A stretch of DNA of 64,000 nucleotides from Microbacterium atlanticum (GTDB taxonomy: Bacteria; Actinomycetota; Actinomycetes; Actinomycetales; Microbacteriaceae). Shown here one piece after another: positions 7,179-15,176 of the stretch (position 1 is its first letter; each line of letters begins with the position of its first letter). Below the pieces are notes generated by a model. That model was given only the letters and a program-made list of their open reading frames with translations. It had not been told where the DNA came from and ran no database searches. The stretch covers positions 2,728,001 to 2,792,000 of the forward strand of contig NZ_CP063813.1 of the NCBI RefSeq assembly GCF_015277815.1, in the 5' to 3' direction. The position numbers and the translations under genes are program-made.

Positions 7179-9302
7179 CTACGCAGGAGCGGGCCCTGGC
7201 AAGTTGACGGAGGGGATTTCCCTGGAGAGACCAGACGCTACGTCGGAGAGGAACCATCGCTCCACGCGGGTCAGCGCGGCCAGCACGTCCTGGCGCTTCG
7301 CCATCAAGACCACCTTCCGAGCAACCTCCTCGATCGTCTCGCCGCGGAGCCCCAAGTTGGCGAGTCTGACGCCGACGGGAATCGGGAGGCCATAGTCCTC
7401 GAGCTCCGCGATGAATGGAGGAAGGTACAGGGATTCAATCTCGCGGATGACGTACTCGTAGTTGGACGAGGGCGCGCCGCGGTCCTTCGCGACCTCCGAC
7501 TGGATGGAACTGGCAGCACGCAGCATGGATGGGATCTTGAACCCCATCCAATTGCGCTGAAAGCTCAGCACATCGTCCACGACCTCACTGCGAGTCTGGT
7601 TGGGGCGCTTGTGTGGCATCGCTGCCGCAACCAGGGAGGGGATCTGGCCCTGTGCTGTGCGCGCCGCCCGCAGCTTGGCCAGGATCGAAAGCGGGTTATC
7701 GCCGCTACGATCCCTACCCTTCAGGAGCTCGTCGTATCCGAGTGTGATGGTTGCACCGAGCTGGTCGCGAGTCGGCATGCCCCTCCAGGACAGGTCCTGG
7801 AACTCCTGGCTAGAGGCTTCCCTCATGCGTCGCGCAGCTCCAATCTGGAGTTCCGGATCGAGTCCGCGATTCTTGCGTATGGTCTCCAGGGACAGGACAT
7901 CTTGTTCGAGCACGGCCTGCAATCGCTCCCGGGACTGCGCTGTGAGCTCGTCGGGTCCAAGCTGTACGAGAGTTGCCAATGATGCCGCTGGCGACTGGGA
8001 CTCAATAGGTAGGTCGACCGTGGACAACGTGGGCTCCGGCTGGTCGGCATAGGAAATCACACGGCCGACGAAGTGCTTCAACATCCGGCCCGCCCGCCCA
8101 CGGATGTTGGAGAAGGTGAAGAAGTCGATTGGTTTTCGGTCGATCTTCTTGTCATAGATGACCACGTTCTTGGCGACCGTGTTGACGCCTTCAATCAGCG
8201 TGGTGGTGCAGACGAGCTTGTCCACCTTGCCCATCGCGAACAGCCGGACCATAGCCCTTTGGATGCTGCGAGGCATCGGGCCTGTATGTGTGCCAACGCC
8301 CCCTGCCAACGCCTTCGTGACGAACCACTCGGGGTCGTAGTGGTTGGCGATCCAGTCAGCCATTTCAACCACGAAGGGATCCGCGGCACTCGTCGAAAGT
8401 TCGAACGCAATCTCGCTGGCTCGGGCCGGCGCACTTACGAAGATCAAGCTCGGACCTGCGGCTTCGGTATCTAGGAAGCTCCGCATGTCAGCGAGTCGGT
8501 CCTCTACATGCGATCGGTCCTCGACGTCGATGACGACCGGGTTGAAGTCAGACACCACGAACGCGCGGGCGAGGTCAGTGCCTTCGTCCACACCGAGGGC
8601 GTCAATGTTCGGGCCAAGAAGGTAGTACTGTGCCCCCGTGTTTCGCAGCAGTCGCCAAGCAATATTGAGGGTGGCACGACGCTTCTCGTCGGTTTCACCA
8701 TCGCCGAGCTTGTAGAACTCATCAATGATGAAGAAGTCGACAGTGGGGACCGGGTCCAACTCGAGGAATCGCTCCTGGGTCAGGACAAATACGTTGCGTT
8801 CGGCACGCTGCTGATTCGGATGAGAAACGACTGTATAGCCGGTATCAAGAGCGACCAACCGACGCCGCGTCTCATCGATGAGCGCGATCGTCGGCACGAT
8901 GATTACGAAGTTGTGCCACCTGCCCGATAGGATCAAAGCATCAACGATCGCCGACTTGCCAAATGACGTTGGAGCCGAAAGCACGACGCTCTCTCCGTCC
9001 ATCAGCCGCTCGTATATGCGCTGTTGCTCGACGTGGAATGTGAAACCCCGGTCGCGCAGCGCTCGCGGCGAGTGATACGCAAGTGTCAGCGCCTCAGCTT
9101 CACTCGCCTCGCCAGCGAGCGGCGAGACGTAGGGAAAGAGGCCAAGCCGAACGGCCAATGAATCCACGACTGGCACAAGCGGACCAGCGCCTGAGTAACC
9201 ATCGAGGAACCGGATGAACTTGTCACGGGCAAGGTGCTCAGATTCGCCAACCATCAGCATGTTGGAGATGGCGCGCAGTTCTGCGAAGTCTGTTGATGCC
9301 AC
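7179..9302 (-). CDS. hamB: Hachiman defence helicase HamB
   Basis: 707-residue superfamily 2 helicase, starting at a GTG that overlaps the hamA stop by one base. Motifs in order: Walker A APTSFGKSA (residues 110-118), motif Ia VPTIALIDETRRR (138-150), motif II DEFYK (194-198, in place of DExH), CTTTLIEGVNTVAKN (365-379) and motif VI NIRGRAGRM (399-407). A long helical C-terminal part follows. HamB is the ATP-driven sensor partner of the HamA nuclease in the Hachiman anti-phage system (established family knowledge). The immediate pairing with a DUF1837 gene is what identifies it. Length and motif order look intact, so an active system is plausible. Confidence 0.9.
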   Translation of the reverse strand: MASTDFAELRAISNMLMVGESEHLARDKFIRFLDGYSGAGPLVPVVDSLAVRLGLFPYVSPLAGEASEAEALTLAYHSPRALRDRGFTFHVEQQRIYERLMDGESVVLSAPTSFGKSAIVDALILSGRWHNFVIIVPTIALIDETRRRLVALDTGYTVVSHPNQQRAERNVFVLTQERFLELDPVPTVDFFIIDEFYKLGDGETDEKRRATLNIAWRLLRNTGAQYYLLGPNIDALGVDEGTDLARAFVVSDFNPVVIDVEDRSHVEDRLADMRSFLDTEAAGPSLIFVSAPARASEIAFELSTSAADPFVVEMADWIANHYDPEWFVTKALAGGVGTHTGPMPRSIQRAMVRLFAMGKVDKLVCTTTLIEGVNTVAKNVVIYDKKIDRKPIDFFTFSNIRGRAGRMLKHFVGRVISYADQPEPTLSTVDLPIESQSPAASLATLVQLGPDELTAQSRERLQAVLEQDVLSLETIRKNRGLDPELQIGAARRMREASSQEFQDLSWRGMPTRDQLGATITLGYDELLKGRDRSGDNPLSILAKLRAARTAQGQIPSLVAAAMPHKRPNQTRSEVVDDVLSFQRNWMGFKIPSMLRAASSIQSEVAKDRGAPSSNYEYVIREIESLYLPPFIAELEDYGLPIPVGVRLANLGLRGETIEEVARKVVLMAKRQDVLAALTRVERWFLSDVASGLSREIPSVNLPGPAPA

Positions 9303-10144
9303 TAGATGGCCTGCAGCGCGGCGAGCTTCGTGTGCATGAGACTCACGAGCATGGACTTTGACTTCAACGGCACCAGGATCAAGCGGATCTCAACCTCCAG
9401 CGGTTTCTTCAATCGAGACTCGAACGACGCGAGGGCGGCGCCAGTCTCTTCCGTCAACGCCGCAATGTACTCGTCGGTCACGACATCGTGTGCGTCGACG
9501 GCTTCGCTGTCGTAGGTAAGAAAGATTGGCATGACGAGTTCGGAGGAGATTTCGTCCAGGCTGCGCGCACGCGCGATCATCTCGCGGAAGATCGTCGCAT
9601 GCGGCCAATCATCATCGATCTTGCGAGTGATGAAGACGAACTCCTTGCGAAGGAAATCGGCTGCTAGGTGCGTTTCTATGTCCTTCAACACGCTCGACAT
9701 CGCCCCGTCAAGGTCTGAGTAGAACTTCGCCTCTCCTAGCCAGATCTTGAGCGCGCCTCCCGCCCCCGCGACGACGTGGACGCTGTCGAAGCCCTTGACG
9801 ACATCGTTTGCCGAATCTTCGTAGTAAATCTTGCTGACAGCGGGTTCGGCGCCATAGAAGTCAACGAGCGCAGCGTGGAGCAACAGCTCCCCGAACTCGC
9901 CGCGCCGCCCATACTTATCAGTGCTGTAGACGGATGTGGCAGCGTCTCGGATCGATCTGATTGCTGTGGCGCTCGAGATGTTCTTCGCCTCTGAGTAGCT
10001 GAGCGCAAATGTCAGAAGGTGGTTCTCGAACACATCGTCAACGAGCGCGTCTGCGCGCCAAGCTTTCAGTTCGTATCCCGCGCACAAGCTATCGACGGCG
10101 ACAGAGTTTGGCACGAGGCTCACCCGTACCTGCAGTACTGGCAT
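9302..10144 (-). CDS. hamA: Hachiman defence nuclease HamA (DUF1837)
   Basis: 280-residue DUF1837 protein, first gene of the defence operon, with an AAGGGG ribosome-binding site before ATG 10144. The catalytic core of its PD-(D/E)xK-like nuclease fold can be read: GEFGELLLH (Glu83/Glu86), KGFDSVHV (Asp120) and WLGEAKFY (Glu138, Lys140). In the known system HamA is held inactive by HamB and released to degrade DNA on infection. All expected acidic and lysine residues are present. The 187 bases between this gene and the divergent gene at 10332 must hold both promoters. Confidence 0.9.
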   Translation of the reverse strand: MPVLQVRVSLVPNSVAVDSLCAGYELKAWRADALVDDVFENHLLTFALSYSEAKNISSATAIRSIRDAATSVYSTDKYGRRGEFGELLLHAALVDFYGAEPAVSKIYYEDSANDVVKGFDSVHVVAGAGGALKIWLGEAKFYSDLDGAMSSVLKDIETHLAADFLRKEFVFITRKIDDDWPHATIFREMIARARSLDEISSELVMPIFLTYDSEAVDAHDVVTDEYIAALTEETGAALASFESRLKKPLEVEIRLILVPLKSKSMLVSLMHTKLAALQAI

Positions 10145-10331
10145 GTATCTGTTTCCCCTTGCAGATGCGTCGCTTCTCCCGACCCTACCGCGATCATTCA
10201 GGCTCGTTGATCAATTCGGAGCAGCCATGTCGGCGCCTCCGGCCAAACTGTCGTGAGCGGCATCAGGAGCGCGTCAGTCATCGATTGACAAGGTTTCTGT
10301 GGGTGCCTGAACCTAAGGGAGGAGTCAACTC

Positions 10332-10730
10332 ATGAGCTTGGTGGTTGAAAGCGCTTGGAGCGGATGGAGCGGCGACACGATCGTCGAACTGAGCGACGGA
10401 ACGATCTGGCAGCAGGATGAGTATCTCTACGAGTATCGCTACTCATACCGCCCGGCCGTCTCGATCGCCAACAGGATGATGTCCGTCGACGGCATGAGTC
10501 GCCCAGTGAGAGTAAAGGCACTTTCCGCCGACGTGCGGCGCACTATCGCCGGTGCGTGGAAAGGCTGGGACGGGAAGACGACCGTCGAGTTCACCGACGG
10601 GAGCCGGTGGGAGCAAGCGGAGTACCACTACGAATACCGCTACGCCTACCGGCCGAAGGCATTCTTCGTTGATGGCAACGTGCTTGTCGAGGACATGTCG
10701 AAGGCAGTTCGGGTCCGCCGTGCCCGCTGA
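10332..10730 (+). CDS. Tandem-repeat small protein beside Hachiman
   Basis: 132-residue protein with a very strong AAGGGAGGAG site 7 bases before ATG 10332. It consists of two copies of a ~60-residue unit. Unit 1 (about 8-65) has AWSGWSGDTIVELSDGTIW, YEYRYSYRP and SRPVRVKAL. Unit 2 (about 74-131) has AWKGWDGKTTVEFTDGSRW, YEYRYAYRP and SKAVRVRRA. Each unit looks like a small beta-barrel rich in Trp, Tyr and Arg, as in SH3-like or nucleic-acid-binding folds. I do not recognise a named family. It is divergent from hamA; a functional link to the defence genes is only a possibility. Confidence 0.75.
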   Translation: MSLVVESAWSGWSGDTIVELSDGTIWQQDEYLYEYRYSYRPAVSIANRMMSVDGMSRPVRVKALSADVRRTIAGAWKGWDGKTTVEFTDGSRWEQAEYHYEYRYAYRPKAFFVDGNVLVEDMSKAVRVRRAR

Positions 10731-11470
10731 CGTCCCCAACAACGGGATCTGCAGTCTGCATCGGTCGCTGGCGGGGTCGCTCGTCGGTGGCTGTGCTGCG
10801 TCAACGGCCCCAATCGCCGCGAATGCCCGTGGTCAATCGGGCCAGGCTGACCCCAAGCATGCGGGTGACTCAGGGCGTGACTGTCGGCGTGGGTACGATC
10901 GTGACGCCAGTTTGTGTGAGGCGCACCGGTTGAGATGGGGACGGCTCGGGCGAGATTCCAGCGGCCTGCGATTCGAAGAGCGTGTACTGGAATCCATACA
11001 TGAGGATGAGTGCAAGGCCGAGTTGCGCAACCATCAGCCCCACGATCACCAGGATGGATCGAATACCAATCGATCGCCTCACCGACATCAGCGGTCGAAT
11101 CGCCGTCGCACGCTCAGTCGCCGGCAGACGACGAACCTGGTCGAATCCGTCAATCAGCGCTGGCGCCCGCACCCGACCGTACGTTTCGACCAAACCGCTC
11201 CCAGGCGCGAATCCGAGTTCGCGCTCGCAGTTGTAGGCGGCGTAGGCGATCGGTACCAGGTGTCGGTAGATGCTTATCGAGCCAAGTAGTAGCGCGAGCA
11301 GGACGAACAACCCGAAGAAGACCGGCCCAGCAATTCCAAGGGTTAGTCCATAGACGATCAACGCCACATCGGCGGCTGCGAACAAACCCCACGCCGTCCG
11401 CTCCAGGCCGAGAAGGAAACGGAAGGTCTCGATGGATTGGTCGAACTGAGCACGCAGGTCCGCTTCGCTA

Positions 11471-11487
11471 GGGCGTGTTGATCAAGA
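11471..11487 (+). repeat. Left terminal inverted repeat of the IS
   Basis: GGGCGTGTTGATCAAGA, immediately after the GCTA target duplication at 11467-11470. It is identical to the complement of the right end over 17 bases. Confidence 0.9.
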
Positions 11488-11519
11488 GGTTCCGCTCCTC
11501 GGTGGGTGAGTCTTGAACG

Positions 11520-12405
11520 GTGACGCGACAGGAGATCTCTGACGAGGTGTGGGCCGTGATGGAGCCGTTGATGCCGACGGTGACCGGTCGGTCGCGGCCG
11601 TGGACGGATCACCGGCTCGCTATCGAGGGGATGGCGTGGAAGTACCGGACCGGTGCGCCGTGGCGTGACGTTCCGGAACGGTTCGGGAAGTGGAACTCGA
11701 TCTACAAGCGGTTCAACCGGTGGGCCGGGGACGGCACCTGGCAGAAGCTGCTCACCGAGGTGCAGAAGCAGGCCGACGCCGCTGGGGAAATCGACTGGGT
11801 CGTCTCGATCGACTCCACGATCGCGCGCGTGCATCAGCACGGCGCGACCCTCGCCCGGGACACAGGGGGCTGTGCCGAATCACAAGAATCCGTGGTCCGA
11901 GCCGCCTGATCACGGGATCGGACGCTCCCGCGGCGGGCTGACGACCAAACTGCACCTGGTCTGCGACGGCCGCGGCCGGCCGCTGAGCATGATGATCACC
12001 GCCGGGAACATCAACGACACCACGATGATGAGCGCGGTGCTGGAGAACATCCGCGTTCCCCGCGACGGGAAGGGCCGCCCCCGCACCCGCCCCGACCGGG
12101 TGCTCGCCGACAAGGGGTACCCCTCAAGGGCGAACCGCGCCTGGCTCCGCGACCGGAGGATCGCGGCGACCATCCCCGAGCGGGACGACCAGATCGCGCA
12201 CCGCCGCAAGAAGCCGGGCCGGCCGATCGCTTTCGGCGACAAGCAGAAGGAACGCTACAAGGGACGCAACGTCGTAGAACGCTGCTTCAACCGTCTCAAG
12301 CAGTGGCGCGGCATCGCGATGCGCTCGGACAAACTCGCCCGCAACTACCGAGCCGCCGTCAGCCTCGCCGCGGCGCTGATCTGGATCAAGACCGATCTCC
12401 GCTGA
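11520..12405 (+). CDS. IS5-family transposase in two frames
   Basis: Frame A (11520-11909) gives the N-terminal domain (ISDEVWAVMEPLMP, GMAWKYRTGAPWRDVPERFGKW) and the first catalytic Asp in VVSIDSTIARVHQHGA. Frame B then carries DHGIGRSRGGLTTKLHLVCDG, the second Asp in VLADKGYPS and the catalytic Glu in NVVERCFNRLKQWRGIA, ending at TGA 12403-12405. The switch in the +1 direction fits the run of five G at 11865-11869. Many IS5 relatives join two frames by programmed slippage, so this may be functional; a simple one-base mutation is the alternative. All three DDE residues are present. Confidence 0.88.
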
Positions 12406-12715
12406 GCGCTTCGCGCTCCTGCAGCGTGCGCTCAAGCTGTCCCACCGTCGGCGCACCTGCAAAGCCGCGCTCGGTCAGATAGACCCTGCACGCCAAGTCG
12501 GCAGTGTTCCCCTGGGACGGGAACAAGTCCTGACCGTCCAGAAGAATCGTGGGCGAGCCCGCGAAACCAGAGCTCACCGCCTCAGCCTCGGTGCGGATCA
12601 ACACGAACTCCACCGGAACATCGCCCCGTCCGATCGAGTCGAGCACCAGCCGTACTCGATCGCCCGCCTCCTGCCAATTCGGGCAATCCTCGATATGCAG
12701 CACCTGGATCTTCAC
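12386..12715 (-). CDS. Thioredoxin-fold protein carried inside the IS
   Basis: 109-residue protein from GTG 12713-12715, preceded by a GGGAG site. It begins VKIQVLHIEDCPNWQEAGDR: a beta strand followed by a single N-terminal cysteine in the active-site position of thioredoxin-like folds (DCPN rather than CxxC). The middle (FAGSPTILLDGQDLFP) contains the cis-proline element GSPT and the end has CRVYLTERG. Such proteins are found near mercury and thiol-stress genes in Actinobacteria and are often called alkylmercury lyase- or thioredoxin-like (recalled). The 3' end overlaps the transposase gene tail-to-tail by 20 bases. The frame is open further upstream, through the right IS end, but that extension is not a plausible protein. 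Confidence 0.8.
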   Translation of the reverse strand: MKIQVLHIEDCPNWQEAGDRVRLVLDSIGRGDVPVEFVLIRTEAEAVSSGFAGSPTILLDGQDLFPSQGNTADLACRVYLTERGFAGAPTVGQLERTLQEREALSGDRS

Positions 12716-12762
12716 ACGCCCATTCTCCCGCGCAACTCGCGGCGGCTGGCCACCCCGCACCT

Positions 12763-12779
12763 TCTTGATCAACACGCCC
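12763..12779 (-). repeat. Right terminal inverted repeat of the IS
   Basis: Reads TCTTGATCAACACGCCC on the plus strand, the exact complement of the left end, followed by the second GCTA copy at 12780-12783. Confidence 0.9.
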
Positions 12780-13018
12780 GCTAGGACGCGTGACAGGAGG
12801 CGAAGTCCAGGGCCACATGTGCGGAGCATATCGATTGCAGAACGAGGCTCCCGGAACATTGGCTTCTGGCGCCGGCGCCCCGCACGCTCACCGGTCCTCA
12901 AGCGCACAGATCGGCCGACGGCGCACAGCCCACAAAGGAGAGGGGCGGCAGTTGCGATAGTTATGCGCGTTTGCCCCGCGCGTTGAAGTCGAGCGCGATG
13001 GTGCCACAAGCGCGCGCG

Positions 13019-14128
13019 CTAATTCGGCAGGTCCCGAATCTCAAAGGCTGACTCCCCCCGCCGGTGCGCTTGCGAGTCGGCCGGCGACACGTGCTTCACA
13101 ACCCCAGCCGGGGCAAGCACCGACCGCGATGATCGGCGCGATGTCGGAAGGCGATGGTCGATCAGCCGCTTCATCTGGTCCTCGTCAGCGCTCCGCTGGG
13201 CGAGCGTCAGAGCGAGTTCGCTAGCTTCCTGCTTGACGCGACGCCGCAGCTCCGACTCCACGTCGTAGGGCTCGCGGCCGCGAACTCGGCGGGCAATCGA
13301 GTCCAGTTGAATCTCGCAACGGAGTCGATCCTGACGCGCGTGATAGAGCCGACCTGCAACCTCGGGGAAGAACGCCCGCGCGAGATCTCGAGCCTTTGCG
13401 GCACGCAATCGCTCCTGAAGATGGGTACCTGCCGCCGCGAGTTCTTCACGGCTCATGACTCGACGACGTGCTTCGAGCACCGCGAGCTGGGCTCGTGTCG
13501 GACGGCGGAAGACTGATTCACCCTCGCGCCGCAGCCGATGCATCTCTGCTGCGGAGCGGCGACGGCTGAAGAACTCCGCGCTAGCTCGGTCATTGGCCCG
13601 ACGCTCATTTGAGTACGTGTGCCGAACGCGACGCGTCGGTAACCCCAGGTTCTTCAATCGGCTGCGAAGCCGACTGGCCTCCCGTCCGCGGGCTCGCTGC
13701 TGCTCGAGATTCGCCTGGTACCACCGCCGGTAGGCGTCGGGATCGCTTGCACGACGCTGATGGGCAGCGATGCGCTGCTCTTCTCGAATCGCCTCCGCAT
13801 TCTTGTCATGCCATCGCTCCGACGCGCGACGCGCCTGTTCCGCCGCCCGTTCGGGGTGACGCTCCTGGAACCGGGCGCGGTATTCGTGGACCTTTTCGGG
13901 ATGTTCTAGCCGAAAGCGACGAGCCCGCATACGTTCGGCTTCACGATGCTCGGCGTACCAGGCGCGCCCACTCTCTTTTCGCTGCTCGACGATGCGCCGC
14001 CTTTCGGCAGCCTTATGCGCCGATCTCCGATTGTGGGAGCGCGCTCTCTCGGGATTCGCTGCCTTCCATGCTCGGCTCGCTGCGAGCATCTCCTCACGGT
14101 GAGCCTCGTAGTACCGGCGGTCGGGCAT
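13019..14128 (-). CDS. Arg/Glu-rich repeat protein, unknown function
   Basis: 369-residue, extremely charged protein. The N-terminal half contains irregular repeats of a His-Pro/Asn-Pro-Glu type: YYEAHREEML then WKAANPERARSH, WYAEHREAER then RLEHPEKVHEY, and RFQERHPERAAEQ. Such repeats are seen in phage and mobile-element proteins, sometimes next to HNH nucleases; no HNH motif is visible here. The C-terminal half is predicted helical, basic and rich in RRR runs, suggesting nucleic-acid binding. It is the last gene of a short minus-strand run (14634 to 13019), three bases after the preceding stop. No ordered enzymatic domain was recognised. Confidence 0.6.
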   Translation of the reverse strand: MPDRRYYEAHREEMLAASRAWKAANPERARSHNRRSAHKAAERRRIVEQRKESGRAWYAEHREAERMRARRFRLEHPEKVHEYRARFQERHPERAAEQARRASERWHDKNAEAIREEQRIAAHQRRASDPDAYRRWYQANLEQQRARGREASRLRSRLKNLGLPTRRVRHTYSNERRANDRASAEFFSRRRSAAEMHRLRREGESVFRRPTRAQLAVLEARRRVMSREELAAAGTHLQERLRAAKARDLARAFFPEVAGRLYHARQDRLRCEIQLDSIARRVRGREPYDVESELRRRVKQEASELALTLAQRSADEDQMKRLIDHRLPTSRRSSRSVLAPAGVVKHVSPADSQAHRRGESAFEIRDLPN

Positions 14129-14131
14129 TGG

Positions 14132-14389
14132 CTAATCGCCGTCTTCGACCAGCCCGTAGACGAAGTCGGTGAGTGCTTCGCGATTCCCCGTCGGATCGAT
14201 GATGACCCGACTGACGATGTCGACGAGCATTTCGCGATCGCCTTCTGCGAACTCCCCTGCTTCCTCGAGGACCCAGGAGACGTCATTCGCCAGACGATAG
14301 TCCGGGTCATCGGCGTGAATCTCGGGATAGTAGAGCACGGCCAGGATGCCGGCTTTCTGGACAATCTCGTCTGCCGCGTCACGGTTCAT
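14132..14389 (-). CDS. Small acidic hypothetical protein
   Basis: 85-residue acidic protein (MNRDAADEIVQKAGILAVLYY...). Its start ATG overlaps the stop of the upstream small gene (ATGA, 14386-14389), and its stop lies three bases before the repeat-protein start, so the three genes look translationally coupled. Composition and helix-rich pattern (VSWVLEEAGEFAEGDREMLVDIVSRV) resemble small regulators or inhibitors of mobile elements. No family recognised. Confidence 0.6.
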   Translation of the reverse strand: MNRDAADEIVQKAGILAVLYYPEIHADDPDYRLANDVSWVLEEAGEFAEGDREMLVDIVSRVIIDPTGNREALTDFVYGLVEDGD

Positions 14390-14634
14390 ACTTGATGGTC
14401 CCAGTCCTCGGGTCTCGATGGCTCGGCGAGCGCAACGGCTGGGTCACGCCAGACACCCGCTCTATCGGCCTTTGCCACTTCGTCAGTCAGGTGCACGCGG
14501 AGGCCCGTAACCGCGCCCACATCGTGGACGCGCAGCCCGGGGGGCCACAGGCTCATCCGCCGTCGCCAGCCTTGAGTGAGTCGAGTGCGAGTACGAGTGC
14601 GGAGGAACCCGCGTGTGATGGAGACCTCCGGCAC
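14386..14634 (-). CDS. Possible small basic protein
   Basis: Open frame of 82 codons from a weak GTG start. The second half (LRVHDVGAVTGLRVHLTDEV...SRPEDWDHQV) has normal coding character, and the stop overlaps the next start as ATGA. The first half is a run of Arg/Thr (RTRTRTRLTQGWRRRM) without clear character, and no ribosome-binding site is seen. The true start may be internal (MSLWPPGL) or the gene may be the remains of a longer one. Confidence 0.35.
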   Translation of the reverse strand: MPEVSITRGFLRTRTRTRLTQGWRRRMSLWPPGLRVHDVGAVTGLRVHLTDEVAKADRAGVWRDPAVALAEPSRPEDWDHQV

Positions 14635-14648
14635 GCCGTCAGCGAAGT

Positions 14649-15053
14649 TCAGTGCATAACCCGAGCGGGCGCCTGGGTCGCGCGCTCGAGCGGGACCCCG
14701 TCGCTCAGCACCGCCGCCCGCTCCAAGCGTCGGATCCGAGCCTCACCCATCCGCACGCGCAGCAGGCAGAAGAGACTTGCGGGGCCGACCGCGACGAACT
14801 TGAGCGCATTCCACAGACAGAGAAGCACGAGGAGGTTCAGCCAGCCGGGCGCGCCCTGACTGATGGCTCCCGCACAGAGCGCGGCGGCCACGAAGTAGAC
14901 CCCCGCCAAGACCATCGCCGGCAGCCCCCACTTCAGACCGCGCCGAGTGAAGATCGCACCAAGAAGGATGTTGGTCGGCATGAACCGACGCAGAAACACG
15001 CGGATACGGATGCTGAGCATCCAGACGAGTCCGAACATGCGGCTGCCCTCCAT
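14649..15053 (-). CDS. Mobile-element membrane protein
   Basis: 134 residues. A basic amphipathic N-terminus (MLSIRIRVFLRRFMPTNILLGAI) with FTRRGLKWGLPAMVLAGVYFVAAALCAGAI leads into two transmembrane helices, the second being APGWLNLLVLLCLWNALKFVAVGP. Close relatives occur next to relaxase and transfer genes of actinobacterial mobile elements and are sometimes mislabelled sulfate permease (recalled); nothing here supports transport. It lies 123 bases downstream of the relaxase gene on the same strand. That spacer contains no gene. Confidence 0.65.
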   Translation of the reverse strand: MEGSRMFGLVWMLSIRIRVFLRRFMPTNILLGAIFTRRGLKWGLPAMVLAGVYFVAAALCAGAISQGAPGWLNLLVLLCLWNALKFVAVGPASLFCLLRVRMGEARIRRLERAAVLSDGVPLERATQAPARVMH

Positions 15054-15176
15054 GTGTCCGGCAATGAGAACCTGGAAGGACTGGCCGACGGCCCGTCATA
15101 CCGCCGCAACGAGCGGCGGCGCGTGAGAGATTGCCTGGTGACAGGGTAAGACGGGTAGCCGACAAATGAAAGGCCA

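Larger units (their letters stand above)
11471..12779 (+). mobile_element. IS5-family insertion sequence (IS427-like) with passenger gene
   Basis: 1309-base element bounded by perfect 17-base inverted repeats (GGGCGTGTTGATCAAGA at 11471-11487; its complement at 12763-12779). It is flanked by 4-base direct repeats GCTA at 11467-11470 and 12780-12783. It contains a two-frame transposase (11520-12405, plus) and, convergent with it, a thioredoxin-fold gene (12386-12715, minus). Typical IS427-group members are about 0.8-0.95 kb with only a transposase; the extra ~360 bases are the passenger. Matching ends and duplications show that the passenger moved with the element. Confidence 0.88.
10870..12818 (-). 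pseudogene. Membrane protein gene interrupted by an IS
   Basis: The C-terminal part (10870-11470) encodes two hydrophobic hairpins (VALIVYGLTLGIAGPVFFGL, then LFVLLALLLGSI), a cytoplasmic segment with RRLPATERATAIRPLMSVRR, a third helix (ILVIVGLMVAQLGLALILMY) and a Pro/Thr-rich tail. The frame runs into the left end of an IS. Joining base 11470 directly to 12784, with one copy of the GCTA duplication, restores one open frame beginning at ATG 12818 (MWPWTSPPVTRPSEADLRAQ). The joined frame is exactly 212 codons including stop. So this was an intact ~211-residue membrane protein of unknown function before insertion. The start codon choice is tentative; no clear ribosome-binding site is seen. Confidence 0.75.

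Noticed and set aside
12386..13009. Longer version of the passenger protein extending through the IS right end
   Set aside because: The extra N-terminal part crosses the terminal repeat and host DNA and has no coding character; GTG 12715 has a ribosome-binding site.
14649..15053. Sulfate permease label for the small membrane protein
   Set aside because: Relatives carry this name, but the protein has only two helices and no transporter motif.
15054..15176. Possible oriT beside the relaxase
   Set aside because: No convincing inverted repeat plus nick-like sequence could be identified by eye in the 123-base spacer.
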